From contig JALMLS010000612.1 in the NCBI GenBank assembly GCA_038496445.1, forward strand, positions 620,001 through 684,000: 64,000 nucleotides of DNA, written 5' to 3'. The notes beneath the pieces were generated by a model. The model made no database searches. It saw only the letters and a program-made list of their open reading frames with translations, and was not told where the DNA came from. Both the position numbers and the translations under genes were made by a program. The stretch comes from Trichosphaerium sp. ATCC 40318. Its lineage: Eukaryota > Discosea > Flabellinia > Trichosidae. Numbering within the stretch: the first letter of the stretch is position 1; each line of letters begins with the position of its first letter. Positions 22,117 to 34,475 of the stretch are shown here, piece after piece.

Positions 22117-24267
22117 TTATTGCATGTTCGCTTGTGAGTTGGTTTGTTCTAACTCTTGTTCTAGCATGAGCTTTTTTTTAGCTTCTAAAAAGGCATTGAG
22201 ATCATCGTTTTCATTGAGTTCACGGTTGAGATCATTGTGATGTCCGTTAATCGCTTCAACAAGGCTAGCCTGCTGAGCAATATTTCTGCTATCTGCGTCA
22301 GCTATAAGGTCCATGCGTGGCAGCTGGAATCTTGAAAAGTGATTTTCAATGACTTTCGAGTTGTCAACTTTCATACCAAGAAGGCATGCTTTATCCTAAA
22401 AGACTGTGAGTAAAACAATGACATTGACTGTCGCAGAGTAAAAAACCAAAATCCAAAACTAAACACGTGTTGTTAATGATACCCTTAGTTGCTTTCTTTC
22501 TTGAATCTTAGTCACGAGCTCAACCTTGATACCACTTAGCTCTTGTTTCTTCTTATCCAGCTTTTGGCCTAATTTATCCAAGGATGAATCCATTTTCTTT
22601 ATATTTTCCTCCGCTTGTGATCTTTGAATTTTAAGTTGTTGAATTACTGCTTCAAGGTTCTGTCCTTTTTGATTCAAAATGGATATCTTACGCTTGTACT
22701 CTGCAACCTTATTCTTGATACTTCCTGCTTGTCTCTTTTTACTCTCGAGTTGACGCTTGGTAGACTCCAGTTTGTTAAGAGTATCTTGGTGTCTTGCTGC
22801 TAGTTCCGCTTTTTGACTTTTGTTTTCAGCTAGGTCTTCTTTCAGTTCTACAAGTTCGTTTTCGCTGTTGTACAACTGGTCATCTACACTTTCAAGCGTG
22901 CTCGTATGCTACATATGAGGCGTGAGTATAATATTTATACTTAGAAGTATTTATTATGATGGTACCGTCGAGAGCTTGCCTTCCAAGCCATTAACAAGCA
23001 TGGTTTGGTTTCTAATCTGACCAGAAACAATATCTCGTTCGGCTTGCCTAGAAACTAGGACGCGCTCTCTGAACATCTTAAAGATGTTGAAAGTGAATCT
23101 AGTGACATAGTAATCTTTTATTGAAGCAAGCTTTTTCTCAAGGCTGGCAATGAGCTAAAAGAAAATAAGAAGATTTTTGATTTTGGAAAAAAAAGAGTAA
23201 AACACGAAATAAGTACCCTACGAGTTTGGGCTATCTTGTTAAGTAGATCTTTTATTTCTTGCTCTAATCTAGCTTTTTTTGCTTTAAATCTTGCAATATT
23301 CTTAAGTTTTGTGTTACAAGCACGTTCAAGTCTACACGAAAGAGTTAATGTCAAATCAGTTGCTTCCTTTTATTCTCTTTTAGAAAAAGCTTACCTGTTA
23401 ATAGCTCTATCAATAGAACGCTGTTGCTCCTCAATACTCTTTAACTCAAGCTCTAGATTAGCTATCTCTGTGCTGAGCTGAGAAATAGCCTCTTGGAGTT
23501 CAGCGAGCTGGATACCAAAAGTCAGAATTTTTTCAGATAGCTTTAGATTTGACAACTTACCACGTTTGTTGCTTCTTGTAGTTCGACTGTTGTCTGAGCT
23601 AATTGTTGCTCAACATTTGATTGTTTCTGTAGTTGATCCTTAGTAGCTGTTTGCAAGTTTGTAAGTTCCTGATTAAGTTTATTGAGCTTGTCTTGGAGTA
23701 TCTGTCTCTCCGTCTCTAACTTTTCCTTTTGATCAGTGAGCTCTTTAACCTTTTGCTTTGCGGCTTCCTCTGCTTGCTTTAGCGACGTTATTTTATTCTC
23801 TAAATCTTGGAGTGCCCTCTCAAGTTGTTGTAGTTCCTTCTCATTCTTTGTTCTATCTTGTAGAGGGTTAGATTGCGTTAACCGTTTTGAGGAGTAAAAA
23901 ATGTTAGTCCCACCTTTTTGTCGCTGTTGATGCTGTGCTTGTGCTTGCTCCTTCTCCTTTCTTCTCAAAAGGGCTTCTCGTTGTAGTGTTTCCTTCCACG
24001 TTTTTAACAACAAGTTGAATGTTGTAAGTCGGCAAATACCTGATGGGCCGCTGCTTCTACTGTACGTTTTTGTGTCCGTGCTTTTTGTTTGTCAATATCT
24101 TTAGAACCTGCTTTATTGCGTGAAATGGCGTCTGTTAATTCACCAGTGGCAACTCGAAATGCTCCAGCCGCCTACAAATTACTTTAAAAAGTTTCAGCTT
24201 TTACATTAAAACAACGTACTAGTGCTTGCCCTGCACGAGTTGCCAATAGCTGTGATGCGAAGGCCAT
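22117..24267 (-). CDS. Long coiled-coil protein, unknown function
   Basis: ATG 24267-24265 begins 'MAFASQLLATRAGQAL', Ala-rich and possibly a mitochondrial or amphipathic targeting segment, followed after an intron by 'AAGAFRVATGELTDAISRNK'. Nearly all the rest is heptad-like Gln/Lys/Glu/Leu sequence: 'EKELQQLERALQDLENKITS', 'LKQAEEAAKQKVKELTDQKE', 'QKAELAARHQDTLNKLESTK'. A non-coiled section 'YYVTRFTFNIFKMFRERVLV' lies near 23060-23110. The C-terminal exon (22117-22395) is less coiled, with 'FSRFQLPRMDLIADADSRNI', and ends 'QTNSQANMQ'. Length is about 600 residues in roughly eight exons. A structural or tethering role is likely but cannot be specified. The exon join near 24000 is unsure. Confidence 0.7.
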
Positions 24268-24376
24268 CTTGTTTATTACTATTAGCGTCAGAAAACAGAC
24301 TTAGCTTTTAGTTCCTGTCAAAGGAACTGAACTAGCGCTTAACTCTCTGTGAAGAGCATTCGCAAGTAGCACGTTT
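24268..24376. promoter_or_regulatory. Short divergent promoter, coiled-coil gene / AAA ATPase gene
   Basis: About 109 bases lie between the facing-away ATGs. No element is recognisable beyond ordinary composition. Confidence 0.35.
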
Positions 24377-27300
24377 ATGGAGCAGTTGGTACACCTGTTT
24401 ATGGACAGTTCGTTTTTGACAAGTCTGTAGGCGTTGTCTGTAAAATTAGAGGTCGTCAGAGCGCTTAGAGCTCGAAATAAATTACCAGAGTCAGTTCAAC
24501 AGTTTGCTGAAGATATTGATTTATGGTGGGAATCACAGGACGTACGCTGTTATATCTGGTGTGGTAGATATCCTCAATTATTAATAATTTTAGGCAAACA
24601 GGGACGACTTCACACTGGCGTTTGCTCTAGGAGATTTCCTAGCTATCGCTGAACGTAAAACAGGTGGTGATACAAGTGTTAAATCACATCGTCCTCCAAA
24701 CAAAATCCCTCAACCAAATCGCCGTCCAAGTCGAAAAGCTCCGTTGAATAAACTTGGTGGTAGCGTCAGGCAGTATACTGGTACGAGTTTACATTTCTCT
24801 GGCTGTTGTGCTGTTAGCTGCTGAACTTAATTTTTCTCAGTTGAAGTATCCTTCTACGACAAACGAACCAAAGATGAGTTTTGGAAGGAGTATGAAGCAG
24901 ATGCACAGTACATTACAAAGTGCTTACAACATGCTGCAATGGAGGTAGGTGTAAAAGAGTGACATCTTTTTTTGTCTAAAGTTTTGGCTGCATGTTGTTC
25001 GTGCAGTGGTATTTTTGTCGAACTATTTTAACGTTTGGGTTTAGCGTACAGAGGAGTATGGTGAAGGAGCTTTTTCTGACATTGCCATTGAGGAGCCTGT
25101 ACAAAAAGATAGAATGCCACTGTTAGATCCAACAAATTTTTATTATCAACTTTTACCTCCTGGTATTCAGATTGTTGTATCTGGTTACCGTAAGAAGCCA
25201 GCAGTACCAAGAGTTATCATAAATAAAGAATTGATTGGTAGTGGGGTTGACGATATCGAATATGATCCAAGAGCAATGCTGTCATTCTGGAGATTCTTGA
25301 GGTAAGCAAAAGGTTCAACCAATCAGCGAACTTTGCTTTACGGATATCCTCCGTTTTTATGTAATAGTTAATTTGAGCTGTACCCTTATTTTTGATGTGA
25401 GTATACTTCTTGTAAGTTACCATTCAAAATTATCACGTTGCTGAATCGGCATTTTCTCAAAGTTTATTTGCTCCATGGATCACTGAATTTTTTTCTTGAC
25501 TTACTTTTTCTGAAAAGGTACTACGGCAAGAATCCCCAGAAGCAAAATACCATTATCAATAGAAATGATTTGTTCGCTCTAATGAAAGAAACGTTTAAAG
25601 ACACTGTTGGCGCTGGAGCTTTAATGAAGCAGCTTAAAACATTCTTTAACAGATTTACCACTAATGACGCACGTGCGCCAAGAGGTATGACAAGCATTAG
25701 TACTAGAAAGTACAGTGCACTTATCAAGCTTTACAGGAATCTTATTTTGGGGTCCTCCTGGAACTGGTAAAACGTTTCTGGCTGAAAAAGTTCACAAGAT
25801 ACTTAAAGCTATTCCTATATGTGAGCCTATGGCTCCAGGAAGTTTTAATAGAGGATATGTCGGTGAAGGCGAGCAAATGATACGAGCAATATGTACCAGA
25901 GCAAGATCTATACCGTGGATGCTGAGTTTTGTAAGCGTTGATGAGATTGATAATTTGGCACCTGCAAGGTTTGTTTTACCTATTTTTTCTTTGAACGCTC
26001 CTTCTCCCAGCTTTCAGTTATTGGAAACTTGTAGTGCTTACTATATATTTCTAGACAATCAGCCAATTCTCAAAAAACTGATCTTTTGGGTGAGTTTTTA
26101 TCTTACTTTGAAGGAAACAAGCGTCACATGTCGGGAAATCTGTTTTTGATTGGATCAACAAACTTGTTGGAGAAAATGGATGACGCTTTTAAAAGTAGGT
26201 TTCCAAAGGTATTTATTGGTAATCCAGGTTTCGAAGGTACGCGTGTCAAATACCATAGACATGAAATGCTGATGGGTCAATATTTAATAGAGCGTAAATA
26301 CTACCTTGGTGAACATTGGGCGAAGAAAAAGCCAAGATGTCTTTGTTTCTCTAGAGACCTCATAGAAGAAGTATCAAAATGGACATTAAACTTTTCCAAC
26401 AGGACAATGAATGCTTTCCTTGATGAACTCGCAGCAGATATTATACTAGTTGGCGGATACAGACAAGTAACGTTTTTTCTTTTAAAACAATCTTGTATGT
26501 TGTTTGTCCACTTTGAACTTAATTAGTTTGTTGTAGGTGACAAAAACAGCAGCTCTTGAAGCTGCAAAGCGTGTTTGTAAATCTCAGGAAGTATCTTTAG
26601 GTGCTTATTATGTACCAGAGCTACTACAAGAGAACATCACGATAAACTTGAAAATGGATAAAAGCATTTTTTACGAGTTTGGCACTTATTCGAAAGCCAC
26701 AGGTGCAATATTGGTAGATCTTACAGCAGAACGTGGCGAGGCTATACAAGTACGTATCAACACATAACAAATGTTATTCACGCTATAATTTGGCGAGAAA
26801 AGTCTAATGTTCGAAACTTTAGATTGAGTTCCAAGATGGTGAGAACGTGACGAGTATTCAAGAAGCAGTGATTCAGTCCATGAGCGATAACAAGATACCA
26901 TATGAAGAGTTCCAAGCTTGCTGGGAAAGGGCATTCCCTGGTCTAAAAAATGAAGGTGCAGAGTATTGCGCCAAGGTATGTGAAATTAAGAAAGGAACAA
27001 CAAACTTAAGTTGGTTTTCGCTTATTGGTAGTTCTGAGCTTTATTTACTAATTTTCATGTAGCTGAAAGAATATCAGATGCTTCACCGTAACTATGGACA
27101 CTTCAGTGTTGTGCGTTTACGTCATATTTGAAATAATTATTAACGAACAACAAAGTCTGCGGACTTCCTATTTTTTTCTTGTTTTATTCTGAAGGTATTT
27201 TATTTACACTATACAAGGCTTATGCAGTTGCAGAAAATAAATATAATAGAGCAAAGGTTATTATAGAAGAACTGGAAAAAAGCATGGACTATGTCCTGTA

Positions 27301-28521
27301 CTCCAGTTTAAGTTTAACTATAGTACCCCGATTATGTGAATTTCTTGGAGAGTTAAATGAGTTTTGTGCGATTATTGAATCAGAAAAGGAGGCAATGAGA
27401 CGTAATTTAGAATCAGCAGTGAGAAAAAAATATACTAAAGAGAGGCATATTATAACAACAGATGTATATGGAGCACATAAAAAAACTGAGCTAACAATAC
27501 AACAAACTGTTCATTTGTTTTTGAATTTTGCTTTGAAAAACAATATGGATAGTGTTGTTCTTATTGATGATAAGTTCATGTCAAAGAGACATGCCTTTGC
27601 CCAAGACAATGCAAGACTCGCAATAACAGAAGCATTACGCGAAGCTCAAGAGTACGACGAATTTTCTTTTTTTCTTCTTCTTTTTTTACGCACGTGATTC
27701 TGTTTACCATGTGTTTTTTTTCTCAAAAGCTTGCTGTTAAGTTATGTTAGGTACCAGAAAAGTATGGTTATAATTGATATAAGCAAGCTATGTCCTTCTT
27801 ATCGCCAGTACTCTAATCTAAAGGGTGATCAGTCAGTAAGCAGGTACGATCGTTGATTTGCTTTGTTTTGGTTTTGTCAGCTAATTGTCTTTAGGTTTTT
27901 TGCTATTGACGCTCAGTCTGGTTCTATGGGACCTTCTTATACCATGCAATTAAGAAATGAAGATCTCTTTCATGATATTATTAACCTTGTTGATTCAATT
28001 GTGAGACGTAACGCATCTAAAAACACTTGTTGGATCGTTGTTCTCAGCCAGGATGTTCACTTGACAATGTTGTTTAAGGAAATGCTTGACTGGAAAAACA
28101 CAGTATCCGAAAAAAGATTAAAAAGACGCAGGGAGCAAATGAAAAAGCAGAAAAAGTACGACAACAAGGACGCCCGAAATATGGAAGATCATTACTATTT
28201 TTTCGTTTTGCCCAAGCTCATTTAATGTTAACGACTCTACTAGGTGTAGGAAATGTGGGCGGTACTTTACTGATGCAGAGAATAAGAATGGTACGTTTGT
28301 ATTACACAGTCGTAACTTACCTTCTATACTTTTTAGGTCAGTGTCTTGTCCATACAAAAGGTATCTACTTTGATAAAGAGGAGCCTTATAAGATGTACAC
28401 GTTAAAAGAAGCAAAAGCTCTAATAGAGCGTGAACCAAGAAGAGAGGAGAAAGCTCGCTGGATTTGCTGCGGTCAAAGCATTCATAGTACAGGTCATGCT
28501 CAAACGTACCATGAAGAATAA
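24377..28521 (+). CDS. AAA ATPase with long C-terminal region and Cys/His motif
   Basis: The proposed start is ATG 24377 (MEQLVHLFMDSS), with an in-phase intron to 'VVRALRARNKLPESVQQFAE'. About 380 residues of unfamiliar N-terminal sequence precede one AAA module: Walker A 'FWGPPGTGKTFLAEKV' (25747-25795), Walker B 'VSVDEIDNLAPAR' (25936-25970), sensor 1 'LFLIGSTNLLEKM', and an arginine-finger-like 'DDAFKSRFPK' (26185-26210). Downstream come 'SRDLIEEVSKWTLNFSNRTM', a helical region (27190-27660), and a final Cys/His cluster 'RCRKCGRYFTDAENKNGQCL' with 'ARWICCGQSIHSTGHAQTYH'. That layout resembles small zinc-binding modules of the C-x2-C...C-x3-H...CC type. The AAA core resembles NSF/VPS4-class remodelling ATPases, but the flanks match nothing I know. 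Whether everything to TAA 28519-28521 is one gene depends on splices near 27110-27220 and 28200-28245. Confidence 0.72.
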
Positions 28522-28622
28522 GTCAATGTTCAAAAAATAATTGTCGATGTACTACTAGTAAATTACATTGTAGTCATTGCCATGCAAGTTTGTATTTAAG
28601 GGTTTTAATGGTGTAATAGGAT

Positions 28623-29948
28623 CTATGAGAGCCCCAGATTAAACCAAAAACAAGTTATAGTACATTCTTCCACAAAACCAATCTTTTTATAAACGCTCAT
28701 TCTGTAAAAAATCAGTTTGTAAACACTAACTAGTTGATTGTACCCATCTTTTGAAGCATGTAACACAACAAGATTTAGTGTAGGTGCTTGAGTCTTAGCA
28801 TGTTGTATAGCATGTCGTACCATCGAAGAAGCTATCCCTCTATTTTTGGGTTATTTTTATCGCTTCAAATATTTTTCAACAATCGTACTTTCTTCGGTAT
28901 TCTGGAAGTGTAGTTACTTCATATATAGCCATCGTTTGTTCATCTAGGATGATAGTGCTCACTAAATAAGTTACAAGAACTCAAAAGAAACATAAAACGC
29001 ACGTGTTGCTGCAGGTTTTCCCTATATACAGATAATTAGTATTTTTCTTTTCACAAGCAAAGTGTGCCTTATAGTTTGCAATGAACCGAAAGTATGGCGC
29101 TTTTGTTTTGCAGTCTATGTATTCGTGTAATTTCTTTAGCTTTTCCACATTACCAGGAACTATTTGTAGAACTTTAAATACAGATGACATGCACTCAACA
29201 AATGTCTAAATGTCATTAATATCTTGTCAAAAGGATTCATTGAAAGGCGGACATGTAATTCTTTAATAGACGTAGCAAGTGATACTGTTACATCTTTAGG
29301 CATGTCAAAGGGTTGCAAGACTTTATCTAACACCACTACTTAGCAACTAGTATGATTGGTATTCATTAAAACCCACCAAAAGCTTGTCCTTTGAGCACCA
29401 TGCCTTCGTCTGTATTCTCGTACCTACAAGGCTATAGCATCAAGTGATAAAAGACAAAGACACTTACTCAGGTGATGCTGCTTCGCGTATCTGCTGAGAT
29501 AGGTTGGAAGGAAGAGAGTGTGGGTACACATTGAATAGCCAAGGATCTAAAAAATAAAATCAGTTGGAACGTGTCACAGTTTGACACCCAAGTTGGTTAA
29601 GCGCGTACAGTCAACGGACGCATTTATTTTGCTAACAGCATTGATTAAAGCTGTTTTATTAAGTATAGTGCTATTTGGCCATAGTATTTGTACTGGAGGC
29701 CCTGCACATATCCCAGGGTTGCAAAATTTGAATCTAACCATGTTAAATGACAATTTACTTAAATTGCTGACTGTACTTTGTACCATCGTCCGTTTCTAAG
29801 TCTAGTACGCGTGGAGAACGGATTAACGGCGATGAAGGCTGTGTTCTGTACTAGATCAGTAGGTGTGGTGTTATTTCTACCTGTACGTTGAGTATTGAAG
29901 CGCAATTGCCTTAAATGCTCGCTCGTATACTTCAAAGTCTACGCTCAT
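28623..29948 (-). CDS. GNAT-family N-acetyltransferase with unknown N-terminal part
   Basis: ATG 29948-29946 starts 'MSVDFEVYERAFKAIALQYS'. The first half ('AFIAVNPFSTR', 'NPGICAGPPVQILWPNSTIL', 'WLFNVYPHSLPSNLSQQIRE') matches nothing I know. The C-terminal half is a GNAT fold: 'VSTIILDEQTMAIYEVTTLP' is strand 4, and the acetyl-CoA loop is rebuilt across an intron as 'EYRRK' + 'NRGIASSMVRHAIQHAK' (R-x-x-G-x-A type). 'TLNLVVLHASKDG' and 'SVYKKIGFVEE' form strand 5 to helix 4. Stop is TAG 28625-28623. Such enzymes move acetyl from acetyl-CoA to amines or proteins; the substrate is unknown. About seven exons are involved and the exact joins in 29200-29800 are tentative. Confidence 0.68.
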
Positions 29949-30361
29949 CACCACCACTAGAAAAACCAAATAAGCTGAAAATTGACTTTTTTTTTCAATT
30001 TAGTTTTAAACCCACTATAGCAGTTGTGAAAAGACTTACGTACGTTGAATCTTAGTAACCATAGCAGTATTCTTTAAAGACCAAAGCTACTGTTGAAAGG
30101 ATAGAGAAAAAAACAAGATCGCATGATTGAGATTGTACGTTGCTCACAAGTGTCACTACTCAATGGTAAGGCGATTGTTGTTCGAGAAAGCTATTAAAAA
30201 CAGCCAAATACTGGAAGTAAAGGAGATAGGATTCAAAGGCGATCAATAATTTATTTACACGTGCCAAAGATTGTGTACAACAATATTTACATTAAAAAAA
30301 ATAAGCGTGTCATTCTCGTGACGTTTGCGCGTTTTCTTCTTTTTTCTTTTTTTTTTTTTTC
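29949..30361. other. Spacer, about 0.4 kb
   Basis: This holds the promoter side of the GNAT gene and the 3' end of the next minus-strand gene. A long T/C tract at about 30333-30361 runs into that gene's stop region. No coding signal is seen. Confidence 0.4.
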
Positions 30362-31321
30362 TTACTGTACCAAGAATAGTCTCTTACTATTACCAACGGG
30401 CGTATTATGCAAGAATATTGTTCCTTCTGTGTCACGCAAGAACATTGGTTTCGAGTAATCAACAGAGAACAATCTACAGTCAGATATCTGTCGCAGAATG
30501 TCACCACCGACGCAGCCAGGGAATATCCTAAAATACTTCGGTTGTTGGTCTTGACAAAGTACTTCTAGTCTGTGATCACCACCGGCGCAAAGTCGAGGAG
30601 ATGTGAGGGATTTGACGATGAGCTCCGATTTTATCGTTGGGATACTGCAGCGTTGTTTTTTACTCCGTGTGGTACACGTCGATTCCTCCCTTTTGCGCTT
30701 TAGGAGTCGAAGTCTTTGTTTAGGTTTGGAGTGCTTCAGGAGCATTAGTATTTCTGCACTTCCCTTGGTATCGTCGTATTCTTCATCGGCATCTGTATCA
30801 TCCATGGATGTTGTGTCGCTCCCACTGTTGGAGTTCTCTTCCCGTTCAACGAATAAAACTAAAGGAACTTTGGAAGTTTTCATTGGTCTCATGCGTAGGA
30901 AACATCCTTTAAACTGTGTCCCCACTTGTCCTTGTCCAGCGCCCTTTGCCAAAGCAGGTCGAAGAGTAAGAGAGCCGTCTTTGAAGCGACGGGCAAGGTC
31001 TTTGGCTTTTGTCACTGACATGTGTAACACGATTTGTTTGCAGCTTGTCTCCAAGAGAACGTTGTTCGACGGTCCTTCGGTAACAGCGTTGAACTGCGCA
31101 GCTAAGACGCACAGGTTTGTGTCTTTTAGTTCCGAAAGTATTTGTAAGAGCTCTGTTCTATGTAGTTGGCGTCGTTGCTTCCTTGTGAGTGCTGTGCCAT
31201 AAGTTCGGCGTTTCGTTGGTTTGACGGGACAAACCTTTAAGTGCGGAGCAGATGGATATATTTCAATTTCGACACCGTTCTTTATAACTGGATAGGTTGG
31301 TGTACTTCGGTATGTATTCAT
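30362..31321 (-). CDS. Intronless 319-residue basic protein, probably nuclear, unknown
   Basis: One uninterrupted frame from ATG 31321-31319 to 30362 is exceptional beside intron-rich neighbours. It is not recognised. The N-terminal half is basic and structured ('RRTYGTALTRKQRRQLHRTE', 'TNLCVLAAQFNAVTEGPSNN', 'KQIVLHMSVTKAKDLARRFK'). A central acidic Ser/Asp stretch follows ('DDTDADEEYDDTKG'), then a bipartite NLS-like segment ('RLRLLKRKREEST', 'TRSKKQRCS') and a C-terminal 100 residues ('RLEVLCQDQQPKYFRIFPG', 'SKPMFLRDTEGTIFLHNTP'). The shape suggests a nuclear regulatory or chromatin protein. Lack of introns could mean a retroposed or acquired gene. GC content looks higher than in the flanks. 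Confidence 0.65.
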   Translation of the reverse strand: MNTYRSTPTYPVIKNGVEIEIYPSAPHLKVCPVKPTKRRTYGTALTRKQRRQLHRTELLQILSELKDTNLCVLAAQFNAVTEGPSNNVLLETSCKQIVLHMSVTKAKDLARRFKDGSLTLRPALAKGAGQGQVGTQFKGCFLRMRPMKTSKVPLVLFVEREENSNSGSDTTSMDDTDADEEYDDTKGSAEILMLLKHSKPKQRLRLLKRKREESTCTTRSKKQRCSIPTIKSELIVKSLTSPRLCAGGDHRLEVLCQDQQPKYFRIFPGCVGGDILRQISDCRLFSVDYSKPMFLRDTEGTIFLHNTPVGNSKRLFLVQ

Positions 31322-32331
31322 TTGAGTCTTTAGTTGATGTGATGATGATTTCTTTTATTATACAATGGAAAAATTATTTGAATTACCGTGACTTAGTTTT
31401 AAGAATAGTAATCCCCAGTTCCCCCGAGAAGTCTTGTGGGAATGTTTATGGCGGTTACACATGAATTTCCGCCACGTGGTTTTGTCACGTGGGTTTTTTT
31501 TTTCTGGGGTAAAACAAAAACGCCGCATGCGAAGCACTTGTAGTACTTCGCAGAAGCATTGGTAAAAGTGTCGCTACCACTATGTACCTCACTTCTCTTT
31601 TTTTTTTTGACAAATAAAACCTGTCACGCTTTGTGATGTTATTCTCTACGTTATATTTTTGGTTTGGTACTCATAGTACGGCAAGTGCAGAAAATGGGTA
31701 AAAACAAAGGAAGGCGGAAGAATTCGTTTTTCTCACAGAATATTTTCATAAAAAACAAGTTTATGTTTTCATGTGAAGTTAGTATCGGCATCAAAGGGAG
31801 ATTTTCCTTTTTTCTCCGACTACAGAACTTCACCATTATTGTGAGTTTTGAAAAGAGAAAAACTATATGGAGTTCGCTCAAAAGTTATCCCGCAATAAAC
31901 GGACCATGCTTTAGGGAGAATTCTTGTTTGTGCATCTCGTTTAGAGCCTAGCACGTGATTTCTCGTGACATAATCCCTTCTTTTTTGGTCACGTGATGGT
32001 TTTCATTTAGAAATACAATACAAAGAACTCGCATGAACACATGAGATACAATACATGAGTGTTGTAAAAGGATAACGTTAACAAAAAAAATCTGAAGCAT
32101 TGCATAGCCAGGTGATATTTTTTATTTGTTTTTATGACGCGAGATTTTTTTGGAGTAAGTGGCGGGAATGTACAAGCTCTTTCGCATTTTTATGCTATTG
32201 ACATTCTTGCCCAATTTCCCCGACACTTACGGCCGCTAGTATCGTAATAACGGCGATAAAAGCGCTGTGTAGAAGAGTTTTAAGCGCGAATAGCCATAGA
32301 GCTTTTTATTGCCAAAAGCACACGTGCTTTT
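31322..32331. other. Spacer of about 1 kb with clustered CACGTG palindromes
   Basis: No gene is recognised; the small open frames overlap on both strands. CACGTG occurs at 31473-31478, 31486-31491, 31952-31957, 31990-31995 and 32320-32325, an unusual density. Poly-T/poly-A runs are frequent. The segment next to 31322 should hold the promoter of the intronless gene. Confidence 0.45.
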
Positions 32332-34475
32332 TTAAACTGGTATGTTTGCTTTAATCTTGTGTGCATCTACTCCAGCCTGTATAGCCTTTTTTCTCGCGTC
32401 TTGGGTTTGGAGGGATATAAACTTCCATAAAAGGTTGGACTCATTTGAGGTGTAGATTTTTTTAATGGTAACAGACGCCTATGAAAACGGTTAAACGAAG
32501 TATTATGACACTATTTTTTTTTCAAACTTTACACAAAGATTCGCGTGCCTTTAGTGTCCTAAAGTTCCTATAAACCTTTTCTTTAGATCTCTTTCCAGGT
32601 GGTGCCAGTATCAAAATCTAGGAGCCTGTGTTAAAAAATATTTAATTGTTATGTGAGCATCATACTTGTCTACCGTTCAAGGTCAGAATGTCGTCTGGAG
32701 TAGCCTAAACTTTATTCAACAGCGTAACAATCAACCTCATGAAACATTACCTCACCGCTGATGTAGTGAAAATCACTATTGTCTATGCTGTCATTTATCT
32801 ACTCAAAGTCAGGTGTATGCATAAATACCGTGAGAGTACCAAACCAGTCCAGTTAACCATGGCCCAAGGACAAATCCAATTATCTTCAACACGTCGAGGA
32901 CCTGATCCGTCCCAAACACTCTTGAATCGCTTGCTGACTTTGTCTCCGTCTCCTTCAATTATATCGCCTTTGAAGTACAAGTCAACCGCTGAGTATTGGT
33001 ATAACCGAAGCTACAACGTACCATTAATAAAGTGACAGGTAAGTAGTCCCAAAAATTGAAGATTATCACTGCAACCACATAGTGAAACATCCCAAATGTT
33101 TTTTGATGCATAGTGGACCACAGTGATGAGCGCATTGTCCTTAATTTGAATACTATGAAATGTGAGTAAAACAATGCAAAAAAAGAAAAGTGTTTTGGAC
33201 AGCCGGTCCTTGGTTTTGAAGTTGTACAGTTTGTTGAGTAATACTGATTTTTCTCTGTTTCTTCTCACTAAATTTCTCAATTTTGTGTCTTGTTGGACCT
33301 GACACGTCTCATTAGAAGGTTGTGATGTTTCTAATTAAAATAACACTTTTTTTTGGGTACCTTTTTCTGAGCGTACACGCTGCCAGAAATAAACACAATA
33401 GCTGGTGGGGTAAACATCTCGAACATTGTAACTTGTAGGTTCTAAAACAATATTAGTTAGTATTTATGAATAAAATTGTTGAGGTTGTTGTCACCTTTGC
33501 GTCTTCATTGGATGTATCAAATGCATACAGTAAAGGTAATATTGTATTGAGTATTCGTATCATCAGATCAGCGCCAGAATCTGCGTCACCACCCTTTTTT
33601 TACGAATTTAATGAGATTCATCAACAGCATCAAGTATTATTTCAAGTTTGATGTCTTACCGCCTCAATACATGCGCCAGCAACGTTGCACAGCTTTATTG
33701 ATACTGTAAAGTACTCATGTTGTATTGTTGGACAGCATGACATTAGGAATCCAGCCATATCGAGGACTTGCCGACTCATATAAGACAATAACTCTAACAA
33801 CATTTAATTGTTTCTTCTCATTTAATCGGCAATAGAATATAGTCAGCACCTGGTGGATTGGGTTTACCAGGCATGAAGTCTTGAACAGACATGATAAAGG
33901 GCTTCAAATTCTAATTTAAAATAAGAAACCCACAACTTCGCCAATTTAGGTGTACTTGGGGGTCAACGACTGTCGCTAGCATATGAATAGCAACATCTAT
34001 TCTCTTGTCTTCAGGCTTATTAGGATGCCTCTTAATTACTGCTTTCAGCATCTCAGTTGTATGTACAAGCTTCTCCCTTCATAACAGAGTTAAGAAGCTT
34101 TAAATGAGTGTTCAGCACCATTGTTTTTCTTTGTCTCTATCAAAACGTCAGTATTAAAAAACAATCAAGCGCGTTTTACTCTGGCGTAGCTGCACTCCAT
34201 TTGTATGTAGTTTCATACTCAATGAAACCGCCGGCAATCAAACAGCTTGTAGCTATTTCAAATCTTCTTATCCGCTACCAACGGGTTATATGTATAAGAT
34301 ACGAGTAGAGCTGGCGCACGTTACGAAATGAAGCGTTTGATTTATGTAGAATTCGGTACTTCACGTCTGAGGGATTCAGGGCGTTATTGAGCACTTTCAA
34401 TACTGTATTTAAGGCTATTAGTAATTCAGGGTTTTGGCTCACTGCTTCGTCGCAATTATCGCACAGGCTGTTCAT
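32332..34475 (-). CDS. Tandem helical-repeat-like paralogue, copy 1 (full C terminus)
   Basis: I do not recognise the family. ATG 34475-34473 gives 'MNSLCDNCDEAVSQNPELLI'; an in-frame exon upstream ('VQNE|VLDLLVVT') may extend the start. Later exons include 'DVAIHMLATVV', 'KKGGDADSGADLMIRILNTI', 'LPLLYAFDTSNEDAK', 'FEMFTPPAIVFISGSVYAQK', 'NLVRRNREKSVLLNKLYN', 'VSKRFKSVWDGSGPRRVEDN', 'WICPWAMVNWTGLVLS' and a final exon 'ASVTIKKIYTSNESNLLWKF' + 'ISLQTQDARKKAIQAG' ending 'KANIPV' at TAA 32334-32332. The alternating hydrophobic helices resemble HEAT/ARM-type superhelices, but this is only an impression. Introns are many (about ten). The neighbour at 34797-36810 is a clear duplicate. Confidence 0.55.

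Noticed and set aside
30603-31202. Plus-strand 199-codon Ser-rich frame
   Set aside because: It lies wholly inside the longer minus frame (319 codons), which has the NLS and acidic region of a real protein.
31441-32331. Possible mobile element in the CACGTG-rich spacer
   Set aside because: No terminal repeats, no transposase frame and no target-site duplication are visible.
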